64,000 nucleotides of DNA from an uncultured Lachnospiraceae bacterium. GTDB lineage: Bacteria > Bacillota > Clostridia > Lachnospirales > Lachnospiraceae. Numbering within the stretch: position 1 is the first letter of the stretch; each line of letters begins with the position of its first letter. The stretch is from assembly GCA_947173495.1 (NCBI GenBank), contig CAMWFQ010000019.1, positions 1-64,000 of the forward strand, in the 5' to 3' direction. A model generated the notes under the pieces. The model was not told where the DNA came from and did not search any database. It saw only the letters and a list, made by a program, of their open reading frames with translations. The position numbers and the translations under genes are program-made. This document shows positions 9,453 to 18,244 of this stretch, piece after piece.

Positions 9453-10361
9453 ATGATTACATTAAGCAGTGACCGTTTGAGAGTAGAAATTGCGGAGCCC
9501 GGCGTCTCTCCAAACAATAAAACCCGTTTTGACCGTGCCGGTTATATTTCGGATGTCATATTGGATGGCGGTATTTACTTCGCCGCTTCTGAACCCCGGA
9601 ACCTCGTTCATCCCTGTTCCGGCGGACGCGGCTTCTGCAATGAATTCCGCTTCGATGCCAGTGCTGAAGCTGCCATCGGAGAATATTTCCCCAAGCTTGG
9701 CGTAGGTCTTATTCGTAAGGAGGAAGACAAAAAATATATTTTTCACAGGGCCTATAAAGATGTACTTCCCTACCCGATCGAATATTCCTGCACAGCAAAT
9801 CAGGCTGTCTTCGTGACTTCTCCCATTCCCTGTCTGGGATACGCAGTCCGCACGACCAAAACAATCACCGTGGAAGGAAATTCCATAACTACAAAGATTA
9901 CTCTGGAAAATGTGGGAAACAAAGAAATTACCGTCAATGAATTTTGCCATAATTTCATCAGTATTGACGGAATGGCAGTCGGCTCTGATTATGAACTGAC
10001 TTCTCCCCGTTTCCCTGAAATAAAAAAAGAGCGGCTGAATAACCGGAGAGGCTTCTCCGGTTCCATGCGCGGCATCGGACGCGGAATCAGTTTCTGTGAG
10101 TTCACAGCGATCGATACCGATTATGCAGTTCTGGGATGTGACCTGGAACAGACTGTTCCCTTTACCTGGCGGATGATTCACAAAGGGGCGCGCGCGTACG
10201 TGGAAGGCGAGGACTATTTTATTCCCAAGTTTGTGTCCATCTGGGGGGTCGATCATATCATGTCGCCTGAAATTATTCATGAATTTACGGTCAAACCGGG
10301 CGGGGAGCATTCCTGGAAACGGGTATTGAGATTTAATACATATTACAGAGAGGTGAATTAA
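9453..10361 (+). CDS. Galactose mutarotase-like (aldose-1-epimerase fold) protein
   Basis: A 302-residue protein with the beta-sandwich look of the aldose epimerase superfamily: an N-terminal stretch RAGYISDVILDGGIYF, a core TITVEGNSITTKITLENVGNKEITVNEFCHNF and a C-terminal EFTVKPGGEHSWKRVLRF. The HNF motif in the core may contribute the catalytic His, but I cannot assign it firmly. Such proteins interconvert sugar anomers or bind carbohydrate. AGGAGGAGAAGG gives a strong start, and the stop is one base from the next gene, so translation is probably coupled. It is distinct from the DUF4432 protein at 13668-14735. Confidence 0.7.
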   Translation: MITLSSDRLRVEIAEPGVSPNNKTRFDRAGYISDVILDGGIYFAASEPRNLVHPCSGGRGFCNEFRFDASAEAAIGEYFPKLGVGLIRKEEDKKYIFHRAYKDVLPYPIEYSCTANQAVFVTSPIPCLGYAVRTTKTITVEGNSITTKITLENVGNKEITVNEFCHNFISIDGMAVGSDYELTSPRFPEIKKERLNNRRGFSGSMRGIGRGISFCEFTAIDTDYAVLGCDLEQTVPFTWRMIHKGARAYVEGEDYFIPKFVSIWGVDHIMSPEIIHEFTVKPGGEHSWKRVLRFNTYYREVN

Positions 10362-10362
10362 T

Positions 10363-11748
10363 ATGGGAAGTACTACTGCTGTCAGCACCAAAAAAGTGGG
10401 CTCCAATCTGACGGAAGGGCCTATTCTCAAAACCCTTCTGATTTTTGCAGGTCCTATCGTCTTAACAAACATCATCCAGCAACTCTACTCCATGGTCGAT
10501 TTGATGGTTATCGGACAGTTTGCCGGAAGCAACGGCACCGTAGGAGTCTCTTCCGGCGGTGAAATTGCCGATATGGTTACTCCAATCGCAACTGCCTTTT
10601 CCAGTGCCGGTCAGATTTACATTGCACAGCTGTTTGGCGCGCAGATGACAGAAAAAATTAAAAAGGGAGTTGGAACCTTACTTACCATGATGCTGTGTAT
10701 GTCCCTGGTTTTTATGTGCATTACCATTCTTCTCTGCGTGCCGATTCTGCATCTGCTCAATTGTCCAGCGGAAGCAATGTCTCAGGCCAAATCATACATG
10801 ATTATCTCGGCAGTCGGTATGCCATTTATCTTCGGCTACAATGCCGTATGCGGCATTCTGCGCGGAATGGGAGAATCCAAGCGTCCTCTGATTTTTATTA
10901 TCATTGCTGCAGTCATCAATATTGTTCTGGATATTATCTTTGTTGTAGTTTTCCGAATGGCGGCGGCAGGTACAGCTATTGCAACCGTCCTTGCGCAGTG
11001 CGGTTCGTTTACAGCCGCCTTTTACTTTATGTATAAGCGAAGGGAGCAGTTTGATTTCGACCTGAAGCGCTCTTATTTCAAAATTGATAAAAATGCCTTT
11101 GGCATTATTGTTCGTCAGGGTTTACCCCAGGCTACACGCTCAATGTTTGTGCGCTTCTCCCTCTTATGGGTGAACTCCCATATCAACAGCTATGGCCTTG
11201 TTGCCTCCGCCACAAACAGCATTGGAAACAAGCTCCAGAAATTCCTGGAAGTGTTTTCGTCAGGTGTGTCCGCCGCATCCGGAGCAATGGTCGGCCAGAA
11301 CCTTGGCGCCAAAAAGCCCGACCGGGCAGCCAAAACCGTATGGTGCACTTTCGGATGTACCTGTGTGTGTGCAGCCATTTTAACAATCCTTTCCCTGTCT
11401 ATACCCGAGCAGCTTTTTCGGGTTTTCACCAAAGACAGTGAGGTATTAGCGATGGGGGCTCTCTATATGCGTATTATCATATTCCATTTTATCTGGTCGG
11501 CGGTTGTGGGCGCTTTCCAGTCCATGGTAACCGGAAGCGGCTATGCCTCTATGAATTTCATGATCGGGATCCTAGACGGAGTCGTCTGTAAAGTCGGTTT
11601 CAGCTACCTGTTCGCAACGGTCATGGGCATGGGTTTATTTGGATACTTTCATGCCATTGCGTGGTCCAGAGCTCTTCCCGGTCTTATCTGCTTCATTTTC
11701 TTCATAAGTGGGAAATGGCGAAAACGAAAGCTGTTAAGTGAGCAATAA
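10363..11748 (+). CDS. MATE-family multidrug/metabolite transporter
   Basis: A 461-residue polytopic membrane protein with about twelve hydrophobic segments and the duplicated MATE layout: PILKTLLIFAGPIVLTNIIQQLYSMVDLMVIGQF at the start and the equivalent RQGLPQATRSMF near residue 250. MATE carriers are cation-coupled antiporters that export organic cations or metabolites. Position inside a catabolic operon suggests export of a product or of an inhibitory aglycone, or an uptake role; this is inference. It follows the mutarotase-like gene with a one-base gap. Confidence 0.9.
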   Translation: MGSTTAVSTKKVGSNLTEGPILKTLLIFAGPIVLTNIIQQLYSMVDLMVIGQFAGSNGTVGVSSGGEIADMVTPIATAFSSAGQIYIAQLFGAQMTEKIKKGVGTLLTMMLCMSLVFMCITILLCVPILHLLNCPAEAMSQAKSYMIISAVGMPFIFGYNAVCGILRGMGESKRPLIFIIIAAVINIVLDIIFVVVFRMAAAGTAIATVLAQCGSFTAAFYFMYKRREQFDFDLKRSYFKIDKNAFGIIVRQGLPQATRSMFVRFSLLWVNSHINSYGLVASATNSIGNKLQKFLEVFSSGVSAASGAMVGQNLGAKKPDRAAKTVWCTFGCTCVCAAILTILSLSIPEQLFRVFTKDSEVLAMGALYMRIIIFHFIWSAVVGAFQSMVTGSGYASMNFMIGILDGVVCKVGFSYLFATVMGMGLFGYFHAIAWSRALPGLICFIFFISGKWRKRKLLSEQ

Positions 11749-11769
11749 GTCAACAGGAGTAAATTATTT

Positions 11770-12639
11770 ATGGAATATATTACACTGAACAATGGTATAC
11801 AAATACCTGCAACCGGATTTGGCGTTTTCCGGATTCCGGAAGGAAAGGACTGTGTGAATGCTGTACTGGATGCGATTGAAAGCGGCCACCGTATGTTTGA
11901 CACGGCTCAGGGCTACTGGAATGAGTCGTCTGTAGGTGAAGCGATCCGCATAAGCAAAATAGAACGTCAAAGTCTCTTTTTGACCACAAAGATCTGGATG
12001 AGCCGCTATGAAGAGGCGGACGCTTACCGCTCCATATCTGAATCTATGGAAAAGCTGCAGACAGATTACCTGGATCTGGTACTTCTGCATCAGCCTGTGG
12101 CTGACTATTACAGCGCCTATCGCGCTTTAGAAAAGCTATACCTAGATGGAAAAGTCCGTGCTATCGGCGTCAGCAATTTCAGCCCGGCACAGCTGGCAGA
12201 CCTGTCCCTGTTTCATAAAATCACTCCGGCTGTCAACCAGATCAGACTTACTCCCTTTTTGCAGGAAGTTCCTGCAGAGGCTGTTCACAGAAAATATCAG
12301 GTCTGCATGGAAGCCTATGCGCCCCTTGGCGCCGGAGACCCGGAGCTTCTTACAAATCCGGTGCTCATTGCAATCGGAAATAAATATGGTAAGTCCCCTG
12401 CGCAGATCATTTTAAGATGGCTGTATCAGCGGCAAATTATTACGATTACCAAATCGACTCATATAGATCGGATGCGGTCAAATATTGCTCTTTTTGATTT
12501 TGCGCTGGACGCTGAAGATATCGGCCAGATTTCTGCTCTGAACAGGCAGCGGGACAATCCCCCTGCAGAAAATCCTGCTGATTATCCCGAAAAAATGAAA
12601 AGTCTTATGGAGCGGGAAGCCTATCGCTTCGCAAAATAA
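11770..12639 (+). CDS. Aldo/keto reductase
   Basis: A 289-residue NADPH-type aldo/keto reductase of the AKR5-like group. The active-site residues can be seen: Asp and Tyr in FDTAQGYWNE, Lys in FLTTKIW and His in LVLLHQP; cofactor binding is at ITITKSTHIDRMRSN. It reduces or oxidises a carbonyl/alcohol pair on a sugar-like or small-aldehyde substrate, not defined here. It is the last gene of the plus-strand operon, 21 bases after the MATE gene, and is followed by the shared hairpin terminator. Confidence 0.9.
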   Translation: MEYITLNNGIQIPATGFGVFRIPEGKDCVNAVLDAIESGHRMFDTAQGYWNESSVGEAIRISKIERQSLFLTTKIWMSRYEEADAYRSISESMEKLQTDYLDLVLLHQPVADYYSAYRALEKLYLDGKVRAIGVSNFSPAQLADLSLFHKITPAVNQIRLTPFLQEVPAEAVHRKYQVCMEAYAPLGAGDPELLTNPVLIAIGNKYGKSPAQIILRWLYQRQIITITKSTHIDRMRSNIALFDFALDAEDIGQISALNRQRDNPPAENPADYPEKMKSLMEREAYRFAK

Positions 12640-12682
12640 TCTTTACAGTTTCCATATTCATCCGACCTATTTTCAATATATT

Positions 12683-12749
12683 TTATTCCTCCTGTCGAGC
12701 CAAATGGACATGCAGGCATGTCCGCTTGGCTCGTTGCTTGCGGGAATAA
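12683..12749. terminator. Bidirectional terminator between two convergent operons
   Basis: Nested inverted repeats: TTATTCC (12683-12689) with GGAATAA (12743-12749), GAGCCAA (12697-12703) with TTGGCTC (12726-12732), and GGACATGC (12706-12713) with GCATGTCC (12716-12723). It sits exactly between the plus-strand operon ending at 12639 and the minus-strand operon ending at 12752, and has A/T-rich flanks on both sides. Confidence 0.65.
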
Positions 12750-12751
12750 AT

Positions 12752-13606
12752 TTACAGATTAAACTCTCTCCTTAATGTCTCCTCCATAATATCCACAGGC
12801 GCTTCTACCCCTGTCCAAAGCGTAAAGTTCAATGCACCCTGGTTTACAAGCATCCCCAGACCATTGATCGTCTTCGCCCCGCGTTTCTTTGCCTCCTGTA
12901 AAAACAAAGAATTCGGATCGTTAAAAATCACATCCGTTACGACCATTCCAGGCGCTATGGTATCATAATCTATATCAGGCTTCTCATTGACATTGGGATA
13001 TAAACCTACCGATGTAGCATTTGACAATATATCAGTGTCTGCAGGCACGCAGAATGATTTGTCCCACATTATAAACTCTGCTTCCGCCGAAGTTCTGTCA
13101 CGCAGCAGTTTAACCAGTTCTTCTCCCTGCTCCCGTATAATATTGGCAATTGTAATTTTTCTGGCTCCTGCCATCGCACACTCCACGCTGATCGCACGCG
13201 CTGCTCCTCCTGCTCCCAAAATCGTTACGTGCTTTCCTTTGACGGAAATATTTGCCTTCTCTAATGAAGTAAGATAACCCTTACCATCTGTGTTTTCCCC
13301 CCACAGACGCCCTCCGTTATTTACCACCATATTCACCGCTCCAATAATCTGCGCAGCAGGCGACAGCTCGTCTAAATATTTTAACACCTCCACTTTATGT
13401 GGAATTGTCAGATTAATCCCCCGCATATTCATTGCACGAACTCCCGACATTGCTTCTTTAAGGTCTCCCGGCTCTACTTTGACAGTAAGATATCTATAAT
13501 TCAGTCCTTTCGCAGCAAAGGCCGCTTCCTCCATCACCCCGGTAGGATTTTCATCGACAGGGCAGCCGAACCCGCCTACCAGTTCAGCTCTATAATTATT
13601 TGGCAT
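12752..13606 (-). CDS. Shikimate dehydrogenase-like oxidoreductase (AroE paralogue)
   Basis: A 284-residue protein of the shikimate/quinate dehydrogenase family. The catalytic Lys71 (NLTIPHK), Asp107 (NTDG) and the nucleotide loop GAGGAA at 131-136 are present, as is GLGMLVNQGALNF. The N-terminal substrate motif normally HSxSP is replaced by GCPVDENPTG (residues 14-23), so the paired Ser residues that hold shikimate are missing. It lies at the end of a transport/catabolic operon rather than among aro genes. An oxidoreductase for a shikimate-like or cyclitol substrate is therefore more likely than biosynthetic AroE, though this is inference. Confidence 0.85.
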   Translation of the reverse strand: MPNNYRAELVGGFGCPVDENPTGVMEEAAFAAKGLNYRYLTVKVEPGDLKEAMSGVRAMNMRGINLTIPHKVEVLKYLDELSPAAQIIGAVNMVVNNGGRLWGENTDGKGYLTSLEKANISVKGKHVTILGAGGAARAISVECAMAGARKITIANIIREQGEELVKLLRDRTSAEAEFIMWDKSFCVPADTDILSNATSVGLYPNVNEKPDIDYDTIAPGMVVTDVIFNDPNSLFLQEAKKRGAKTINGLGMLVNQGALNFTLWTGVEAPVDIMEETLRREFNL

Positions 13607-13667
13607 AATTCTTCTCCTTTTCTATCATACGCTGTAAAATTTTCACCTCTGTATTCCGCACATCCTC

Positions 13668-14735
13668 TCATGCAATTTTCCCCTCATAAAAGCGGATCGC
13701 TTCACAGATCTCCTCCTCTCCCTCATGCACTGTTACTGTAACACTGAAGTTACAGCTTTCCCCCGCTTTCAGAACAGGCAGGGTTCCCTGTTTCCGATTC
13801 TTTTCTCTTCCTATGGGGGGACAGTTCATCGGTTCTAAGGTAACCAGATAGTTTCCGCTGCAAAGATGTTTCCACAGGCTGAGTCTTGGAAGACTGGCCG
13901 CACTAAACTGCAGGGTAATGCCCAGGCCCAGCTTCAGATTATATAATGTCGCCCTTGTTTCCCCGTTCCTGTTGTTCATGCAATGCGTATATGCACGCTC
14001 TTTATAGCCGGCTTCCGGCACATCAAATACGTATGCCTGTTCAATCGTCTGCTTTGCTAATGGTGAAGTCCCTTCTACTGATTGTGCATCTGCGCAAAAC
14101 CGTGCGTCCGGCCCTACCAGCGGATAGCCAAAATTCATATGGTAAATCAGCATAAGGGGACTCGGATCTGCCCCTAAATTTGTAATTCTATCCTCAATAT
14201 GGATTTCATTTTTCCCGAAGATGGACCAAATATGGCGCTCCAGCAAAATATGATCGGCCAGGGGAAAAGCATATCTGATTTTTCCTCTTATATGTATATA
14301 GTACGTATCTTCTTTCCACTCACCCCAGGTACATATTTCTTCTCCGGGGGTATGTCCAATACTACCGTGAAGTCCGTATTCTATGCCTTCATCACAGCTT
14401 GGCGGCCCCGCTGTGTGTAAACCGCAGGTGGTAAGAAGTCCGCCTGTAAAAGTGTCGCGCCAGTGCATATCAGCGCTATTGCAATAAGCCGGAGCCGCAA
14501 CACCGGCATTTGATATCCAGGATAGCGGAACGCCTTTATAAATCATTTCTGCAATATCACAGCAACGATCCGGAAGAACCGTATAGGATAAACCTGTGCC
14601 TGTATGGACCTCCACAGCCTCTGTACCTTTTCCTCTTCCTTCACTGAATCGATATTTCTTAAAAGGAGCGGCATGATTTTCACTGCTCATATATTGCAGA
14701 AATTCTTTTCTGTCCAATTCATACCACATCCGCAT
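13668..14735 (-). CDS. DUF4432-family mutarotase-like protein
   Basis: A 355-residue protein of the DUF4432 family, related in fold to aldose-1-epimerases. Recognisable motifs are LPDRCCDIAEM, GVPLSWISNAG, WRDTFTGGLLTTCGL, GLHGSIGH and LEPMNCPPIG. The start MRMWYELDRK follows GAAGGGGTGAG; 31 upstream in-frame residues overlap the preceding gene and are excluded. Only four bases separate it from the aldo/keto reductase. The family is common in sugar catabolic clusters of Firmicutes, and some members isomerise or epimerise sugars; the substrate here is unknown. Confidence 0.85.
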   Translation of the reverse strand: MRMWYELDRKEFLQYMSSENHAAPFKKYRFSEGRGKGTEAVEVHTGTGLSYTVLPDRCCDIAEMIYKGVPLSWISNAGVAAPAYCNSADMHWRDTFTGGLLTTCGLHTAGPPSCDEGIEYGLHGSIGHTPGEEICTWGEWKEDTYYIHIRGKIRYAFPLADHILLERHIWSIFGKNEIHIEDRITNLGADPSPLMLIYHMNFGYPLVGPDARFCADAQSVEGTSPLAKQTIEQAYVFDVPEAGYKERAYTHCMNNRNGETRATLYNLKLGLGITLQFSAASLPRLSLWKHLCSGNYLVTLEPMNCPPIGREKNRKQGTLPVLKAGESCNFSVTVTVHEGEEEICEAIRFYEGKIA

Positions 14736-14739
14736 ATTC

Positions 14740-15723
14740 TCACCCCTTCTTTTCCTGAACTGCCGGCTTTGCTGAGCTTGACAAATCTGCTTTCCCTTCA
14801 TCCAAAATAGACATTCGATATAATTCATACCATTCCGCTCTATTTAAGGTTACCTCTGCCGCACGACAAATATCTCGTAATCTGCCCGCATTGGTTGTCC
14901 CTATTAACGGCTGAATATGCGCCGGATGCCGTAGCAGCCATGCAATTGCAATAACAGAGGGGGAAACATTTTTTTCTTCCGCCATACGGTTTACGGCTGC
15001 ATTTAAATTGGGATATCCTTCATTTCCCATAAATACACCTCCGTAAAATCCAAACTGAAACGGACTCCATGCCTGGACCGTCATATTCTTCAGGCGGCTG
15101 TAAGTAAGCGCATCCCCTGTCTTATCCACGTTTGCCGCATCTTTAAGGCGCATTGTGAAACTGGAATCAATGAGATCTGTATGGGCAACACTGATCTGTA
15201 GCTGATTAATTATCAAATGCTGGTTAATATATTTTTGCAGTAATTCTATCTGCAGCGGTCGATGGTTACTGACACCAAAAAAGCGTACTTTTCCACTTTG
15301 ATGTAACCGGTCAAATGCTTCCGCTACTTCCTCTGGTTCGACCAGTGTATCTGCCTGATGCAGTAAATATGTATCCAGATAATCTGTATTCAGTCTTTTT
15401 AAACTCTTTTCTACAGATGTAATAATGTAGTCTCTTGAAGAATCATTATAAAGTGTCTGAACCTCGTCCCGCACCAATGTACATTTAGACTGAAGCTGAA
15501 TTTTTTCACGCAGGGAAGAATGTAAATCCAGAATCTGCCCAAACATCTCCTCTGATTTTCCCATTCCATAGACATCTGCATGATCAAAAAAAGTAATTCC
15601 TTCTTCCAGTGCCGTATTCACTGTACCGGATGCAGTTTCCATATCTACACGCGCAATACGCATACATCCCATTGCCAACACGCTGGTCTCTAATTCTCCA
15701 TTTCCGATTTTCATTGTTTTCAT
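14740..15723 (-). CDS. Aldo/keto reductase (YdhF-like)
   Basis: A 327-residue NADP-dependent aldo/keto reductase. Catalytic residues are visible: Asp and Tyr in FFDHADVYGMGKSE, Lys in IQLQSKC and His in DTYLLHQAD; the C-terminal IQPLIGTTNAGRLRD binds the cofactor phosphate. The start MKTMKIGNGE is chosen because GGAGGAAATACAT precedes it. It is different from the AKR at 11770-12639 (a different subfamily) although the two operons converge. It comes 17 bases after the LIV transporter ATPase gene and four bases before the DUF4432 gene. Confidence 0.9.
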   Translation of the reverse strand: MKTMKIGNGELETSVLAMGCMRIARVDMETASGTVNTALEEGITFFDHADVYGMGKSEEMFGQILDLHSSLREKIQLQSKCTLVRDEVQTLYNDSSRDYIITSVEKSLKRLNTDYLDTYLLHQADTLVEPEEVAEAFDRLHQSGKVRFFGVSNHRPLQIELLQKYINQHLIINQLQISVAHTDLIDSSFTMRLKDAANVDKTGDALTYSRLKNMTVQAWSPFQFGFYGGVFMGNEGYPNLNAAVNRMAEEKNVSPSVIAIAWLLRHPAHIQPLIGTTNAGRLRDICRAAEVTLNRAEWYELYRMSILDEGKADLSSSAKPAVQEKKG

Positions 15724-15740
15724 ATGTATTTCCTCCATTT

Positions 15741-16454
15741 CTAATTCAGGCCTCCAAAATAAGCCTCCTGTACTTTTTCAGAATTTAAAAGCACTTCTGC
15801 CGCATCATTTAACACTATCCTTCCTGTTTCAAGAACATAGGCGCGATTTGAATTTTTCAGGGCAACCCTGGCATTTTGTTCTACAAGAAGGATCGTTGTT
15901 CCCATTGTCCTGATATGTTGAATCATTTCAAAAATCTCATTAATAATTAACGGGGCCAGCCCAAGCGAAGGTTCATCGAGTAATAACAGCTTTGGTTTTC
16001 CCATCATAGCCCTTCCGACCGCCAACATTTGTTGCTCGCCGCCGGAAAGTGTTCCTGCCAGTTGATCTTTACGATCTTTAAGCCTTGGAAACAGCTCATA
16101 AACTATTTGCATACTGTCCTGTATCTCTTCATCAGGACGCAAATATGCTCCCATCACTAAATTGTCCTTTACACTAAATTTGGGAAAAACCTGTCTTCCC
16201 TCCGGCACAAGGATAATCCCTTTCTGGACCATTATACGGGTATCGCAATTTGTAATATCCTCTCCTCCAAACCAGACTTTTCCACTATCACAGTGTTTTA
16301 ACCCCATGATTGTACGCATAGTAGTACTTTTTCCTGCACCATTTGCACCTATCAGAGTTACGATTTCTCCTTCATTGACCTCCAGATTTATCTCCTTAAG
16401 CACCTGAATATTGCCATAACTGGCAGTTACCTGTTCCAACCTTAACAATGCCAT
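15741..16454 (-). CDS. LIV-type ABC transporter ATP-binding protein (LivF-like)
   Basis: A 237-residue ATPase of the branched-chain amino acid (HAAT) ABC family. Walker A is GANGAGKST (near residue 36), the signature LSGGEQQ (near 137) and Walker B LLLLDEPSLGLAP. LivF-type length and the LLVEQNA switch region support the assignment. The start directly abuts the stop of the LivG-like gene. It powers uptake together with the two permeases and the lipoprotein; the substrate need not be an amino acid, since this family also imports amides, urea and aromatic acids. Confidence 0.95.
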   Translation of the reverse strand: MALLRLEQVTASYGNIQVLKEINLEVNEGEIVTLIGANGAGKSTTMRTIMGLKHCDSGKVWFGGEDITNCDTRIMVQKGIILVPEGRQVFPKFSVKDNLVMGAYLRPDEEIQDSMQIVYELFPRLKDRKDQLAGTLSGGEQQMLAVGRAMMGKPKLLLLDEPSLGLAPLIINEIFEMIQHIRTMGTTILLVEQNARVALKNSNRAYVLETGRIVLNDAAEVLLNSEKVQEAYFGGLN

Positions 16455-17225
16455 CTACGTTTCGTCCTTTCCTAAATAGGCCTCAACTACAACAGGATTT
16501 TTTTTCACCTCCTGTGGCGTTCCTTTTCCAATCAACCTTCCATTATCCAAAACATACAATCTCCTGCAAATATTCATAACAAACTTCATATCATGTTCTA
16601 TAAGGAGAACCGTATATCCCATTTCTTTTAGCTGCCCTACCCGATGCATTAACTCCTGCGTTTCCTGCTCGTTCATACCGGCTGCCGGTTCATCGAGAAG
16701 GAGTAATTTAGGCCGTGCCGCCATAGCACGCACGATTTCCAGCTCACGTTGTTTCCCATAAGGAAGCGCACCAGCCATTTCATAACGCTGGTCATACAAA
16801 TCAAAAATTTTTAGTATCTTCTCTGCGTTTTCCTGACATTCTGTCATCTCTCTGCGTTTACGGGGTGTGTCAAATATGGAGTCGAGCAGATTGCTTTTCG
16901 TATGTACATGCATCCCTGCAATTACATTATCCAGAACTGTCATTTTCCGGAATAAACGAATATTCTGAAACGTACGTGCAAATCCCTGTTTTGTAATCTG
17001 ATATGGTTTCCAGCCGGTAACGTCTTTTCCTGCAAGCTCCACTGTGCCTTCTGTTGGTTTATAGATACCTGTAATACAATTAAACAGCGTAGTTTTTCCT
17101 GCGCCATTGGGGCCAATGACACCAACTATTTCACCGGAATCCACTTCCATGTTTACGTCTTCCAATGCCACTAACCCGCCAAATTTCTGTGTGATATGAT
17201 CTACTTTTAAGATTTTTTCCACCAA
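16455..17225 (-). CDS. LIV-type ABC transporter ATP-binding protein (LivG-like)
   Basis: A 256-residue ATPase with Walker A GPNGAGKTT, Walker B LLLLDEPAAGMN and the LivG-specific QNIRLFRKMTVLDNVIAGMH segment. The usual LSGGQ signature is replaced by GALPYGKQRELEIVRAMA, as is normal for LivG. It overlaps the upstream permease gene by 19 bases and abuts the LivF gene, so the ATPases are translated together. It forms the heterodimeric motor of the importer. Confidence 0.95.
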   Translation of the reverse strand: MVEKILKVDHITQKFGGLVALEDVNMEVDSGEIVGVIGPNGAGKTTLFNCITGIYKPTEGTVELAGKDVTGWKPYQITKQGFARTFQNIRLFRKMTVLDNVIAGMHVHTKSNLLDSIFDTPRKRREMTECQENAEKILKIFDLYDQRYEMAGALPYGKQRELEIVRAMAARPKLLLLDEPAAGMNEQETQELMHRVGQLKEMGYTVLLIEHDMKFVMNICRRLYVLDNGRLIGKGTPQEVKKNPVVVEAYLGKDET

Positions 17226-18229
17226 ATGGCCCCCCTTTTCTTTCCGCCGTCCTTTAGAGGTTTCAGCTTATCCCGCTGTCCTAAATATTTAAAATTAACA
17301 GCGCCCAACAGACCATCCGGTTTTACCATCATCAGCACAACCAATATTATTCCATAAATCAGCTGGCGGTATGTTGCTAATCCTCTTAACAGTTCCGGAA
17401 TAACAGAAAGCGTAATTGCCCCAATAAAGCTTCCAACCAAATTACCCAGGCCTCCAAAAATTACCATAACCAGTAATTCGTTTGATTTATTATTTGTGAA
17501 GCTTGTCGGATCTATATATCCTGTGTATTGAGCATACAGCGCTCCCGCCAGTCCGGCAAAGCATGATGCCACAGCGAACACAAGAATCTTATACCTGAAA
17601 ATATTTATCCCCATAGATTCTGCGGCGACCTCATCGTCACGCACAGCCAGAATTGCATATCCTATACGTGAATTCATTATATTTCGAATTACTATTACCG
17701 TTAAAATCACCAGTGCCAGCGCCAGAAAATAAAATTCTCTTTGTGTACTGATCCTTAATCCAAAAAAACCGGGTTTAGGAATTGTCATTATCCCAAGGGG
17801 GCCGCGGGTCACCTCCATCCAGTTCAGCTCTACTATACGCATGATCTCACAAAATACCATTGTAACTATGACAAAATAGTAACCTTTCAGCTTCAGTGTC
17901 GGTAAGCCCAGCAATATTCCGAACAAGCCTGCCACAACCATTGCTGCCGGGAAAGTGACTTGAGCCGGCATATTTAATTTCGTGGACAGTATTGCTGCCG
18001 TATAGGCTCCGATTCCAAAGAATGCGGCATGTCCAAAGGACATCTGCCCCAACAGCCCCGTCATCATATTCAGACTTAGCACAAGAATGATATTCATCTG
18101 GGCCACAACACATATCCTTAATACATACGTTGATGTTACGCAAAATGGAATAAGGCAGGTGATCACCAATACAGCTCCTGTTATGGCTGCATGGTGTCTT
18201 TGCAGTTTTGTACAAAAACCTTCCAACAT
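17207..18229 (-). CDS. LIV-type ABC transporter permease (LivM-like)
   Basis: A 340-residue membrane permease with about ten hydrophobic segments. The LivM signature is clear: LSLNMMTGLLGQMSFGHAAFFGIGAYTAA, then AVRDDEVAAESMGIN (the ATPase-coupling loop) and VMVIFGGLGNLVGSFIGA. The C-terminus is basic (KPLKDGGKKRGAIWWKKS). It is 15 bases downstream of the LivH-like gene and overlaps the LivG gene. Confidence 0.95.
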   Translation of the reverse strand: MLEGFCTKLQRHHAAITGAVLVITCLIPFCVTSTYVLRICVVAQMNIILVLSLNMMTGLLGQMSFGHAAFFGIGAYTAAILSTKLNMPAQVTFPAAMVVAGLFGILLGLPTLKLKGYYFVIVTMVFCEIMRIVELNWMEVTRGPLGIMTIPKPGFFGLRISTQREFYFLALALVILTVIVIRNIMNSRIGYAILAVRDDEVAAESMGINIFRYKILVFAVASCFAGLAGALYAQYTGYIDPTSFTNNKSNELLVMVIFGGLGNLVGSFIGAITLSVIPELLRGLATYRQLIYGIILVVLMMVKPDGLLGAVNFKYLGQRDKLKPLKDGGKKRGAIWWKKS

Positions 18230-18244
18230 TTATCTTATCCCTCC

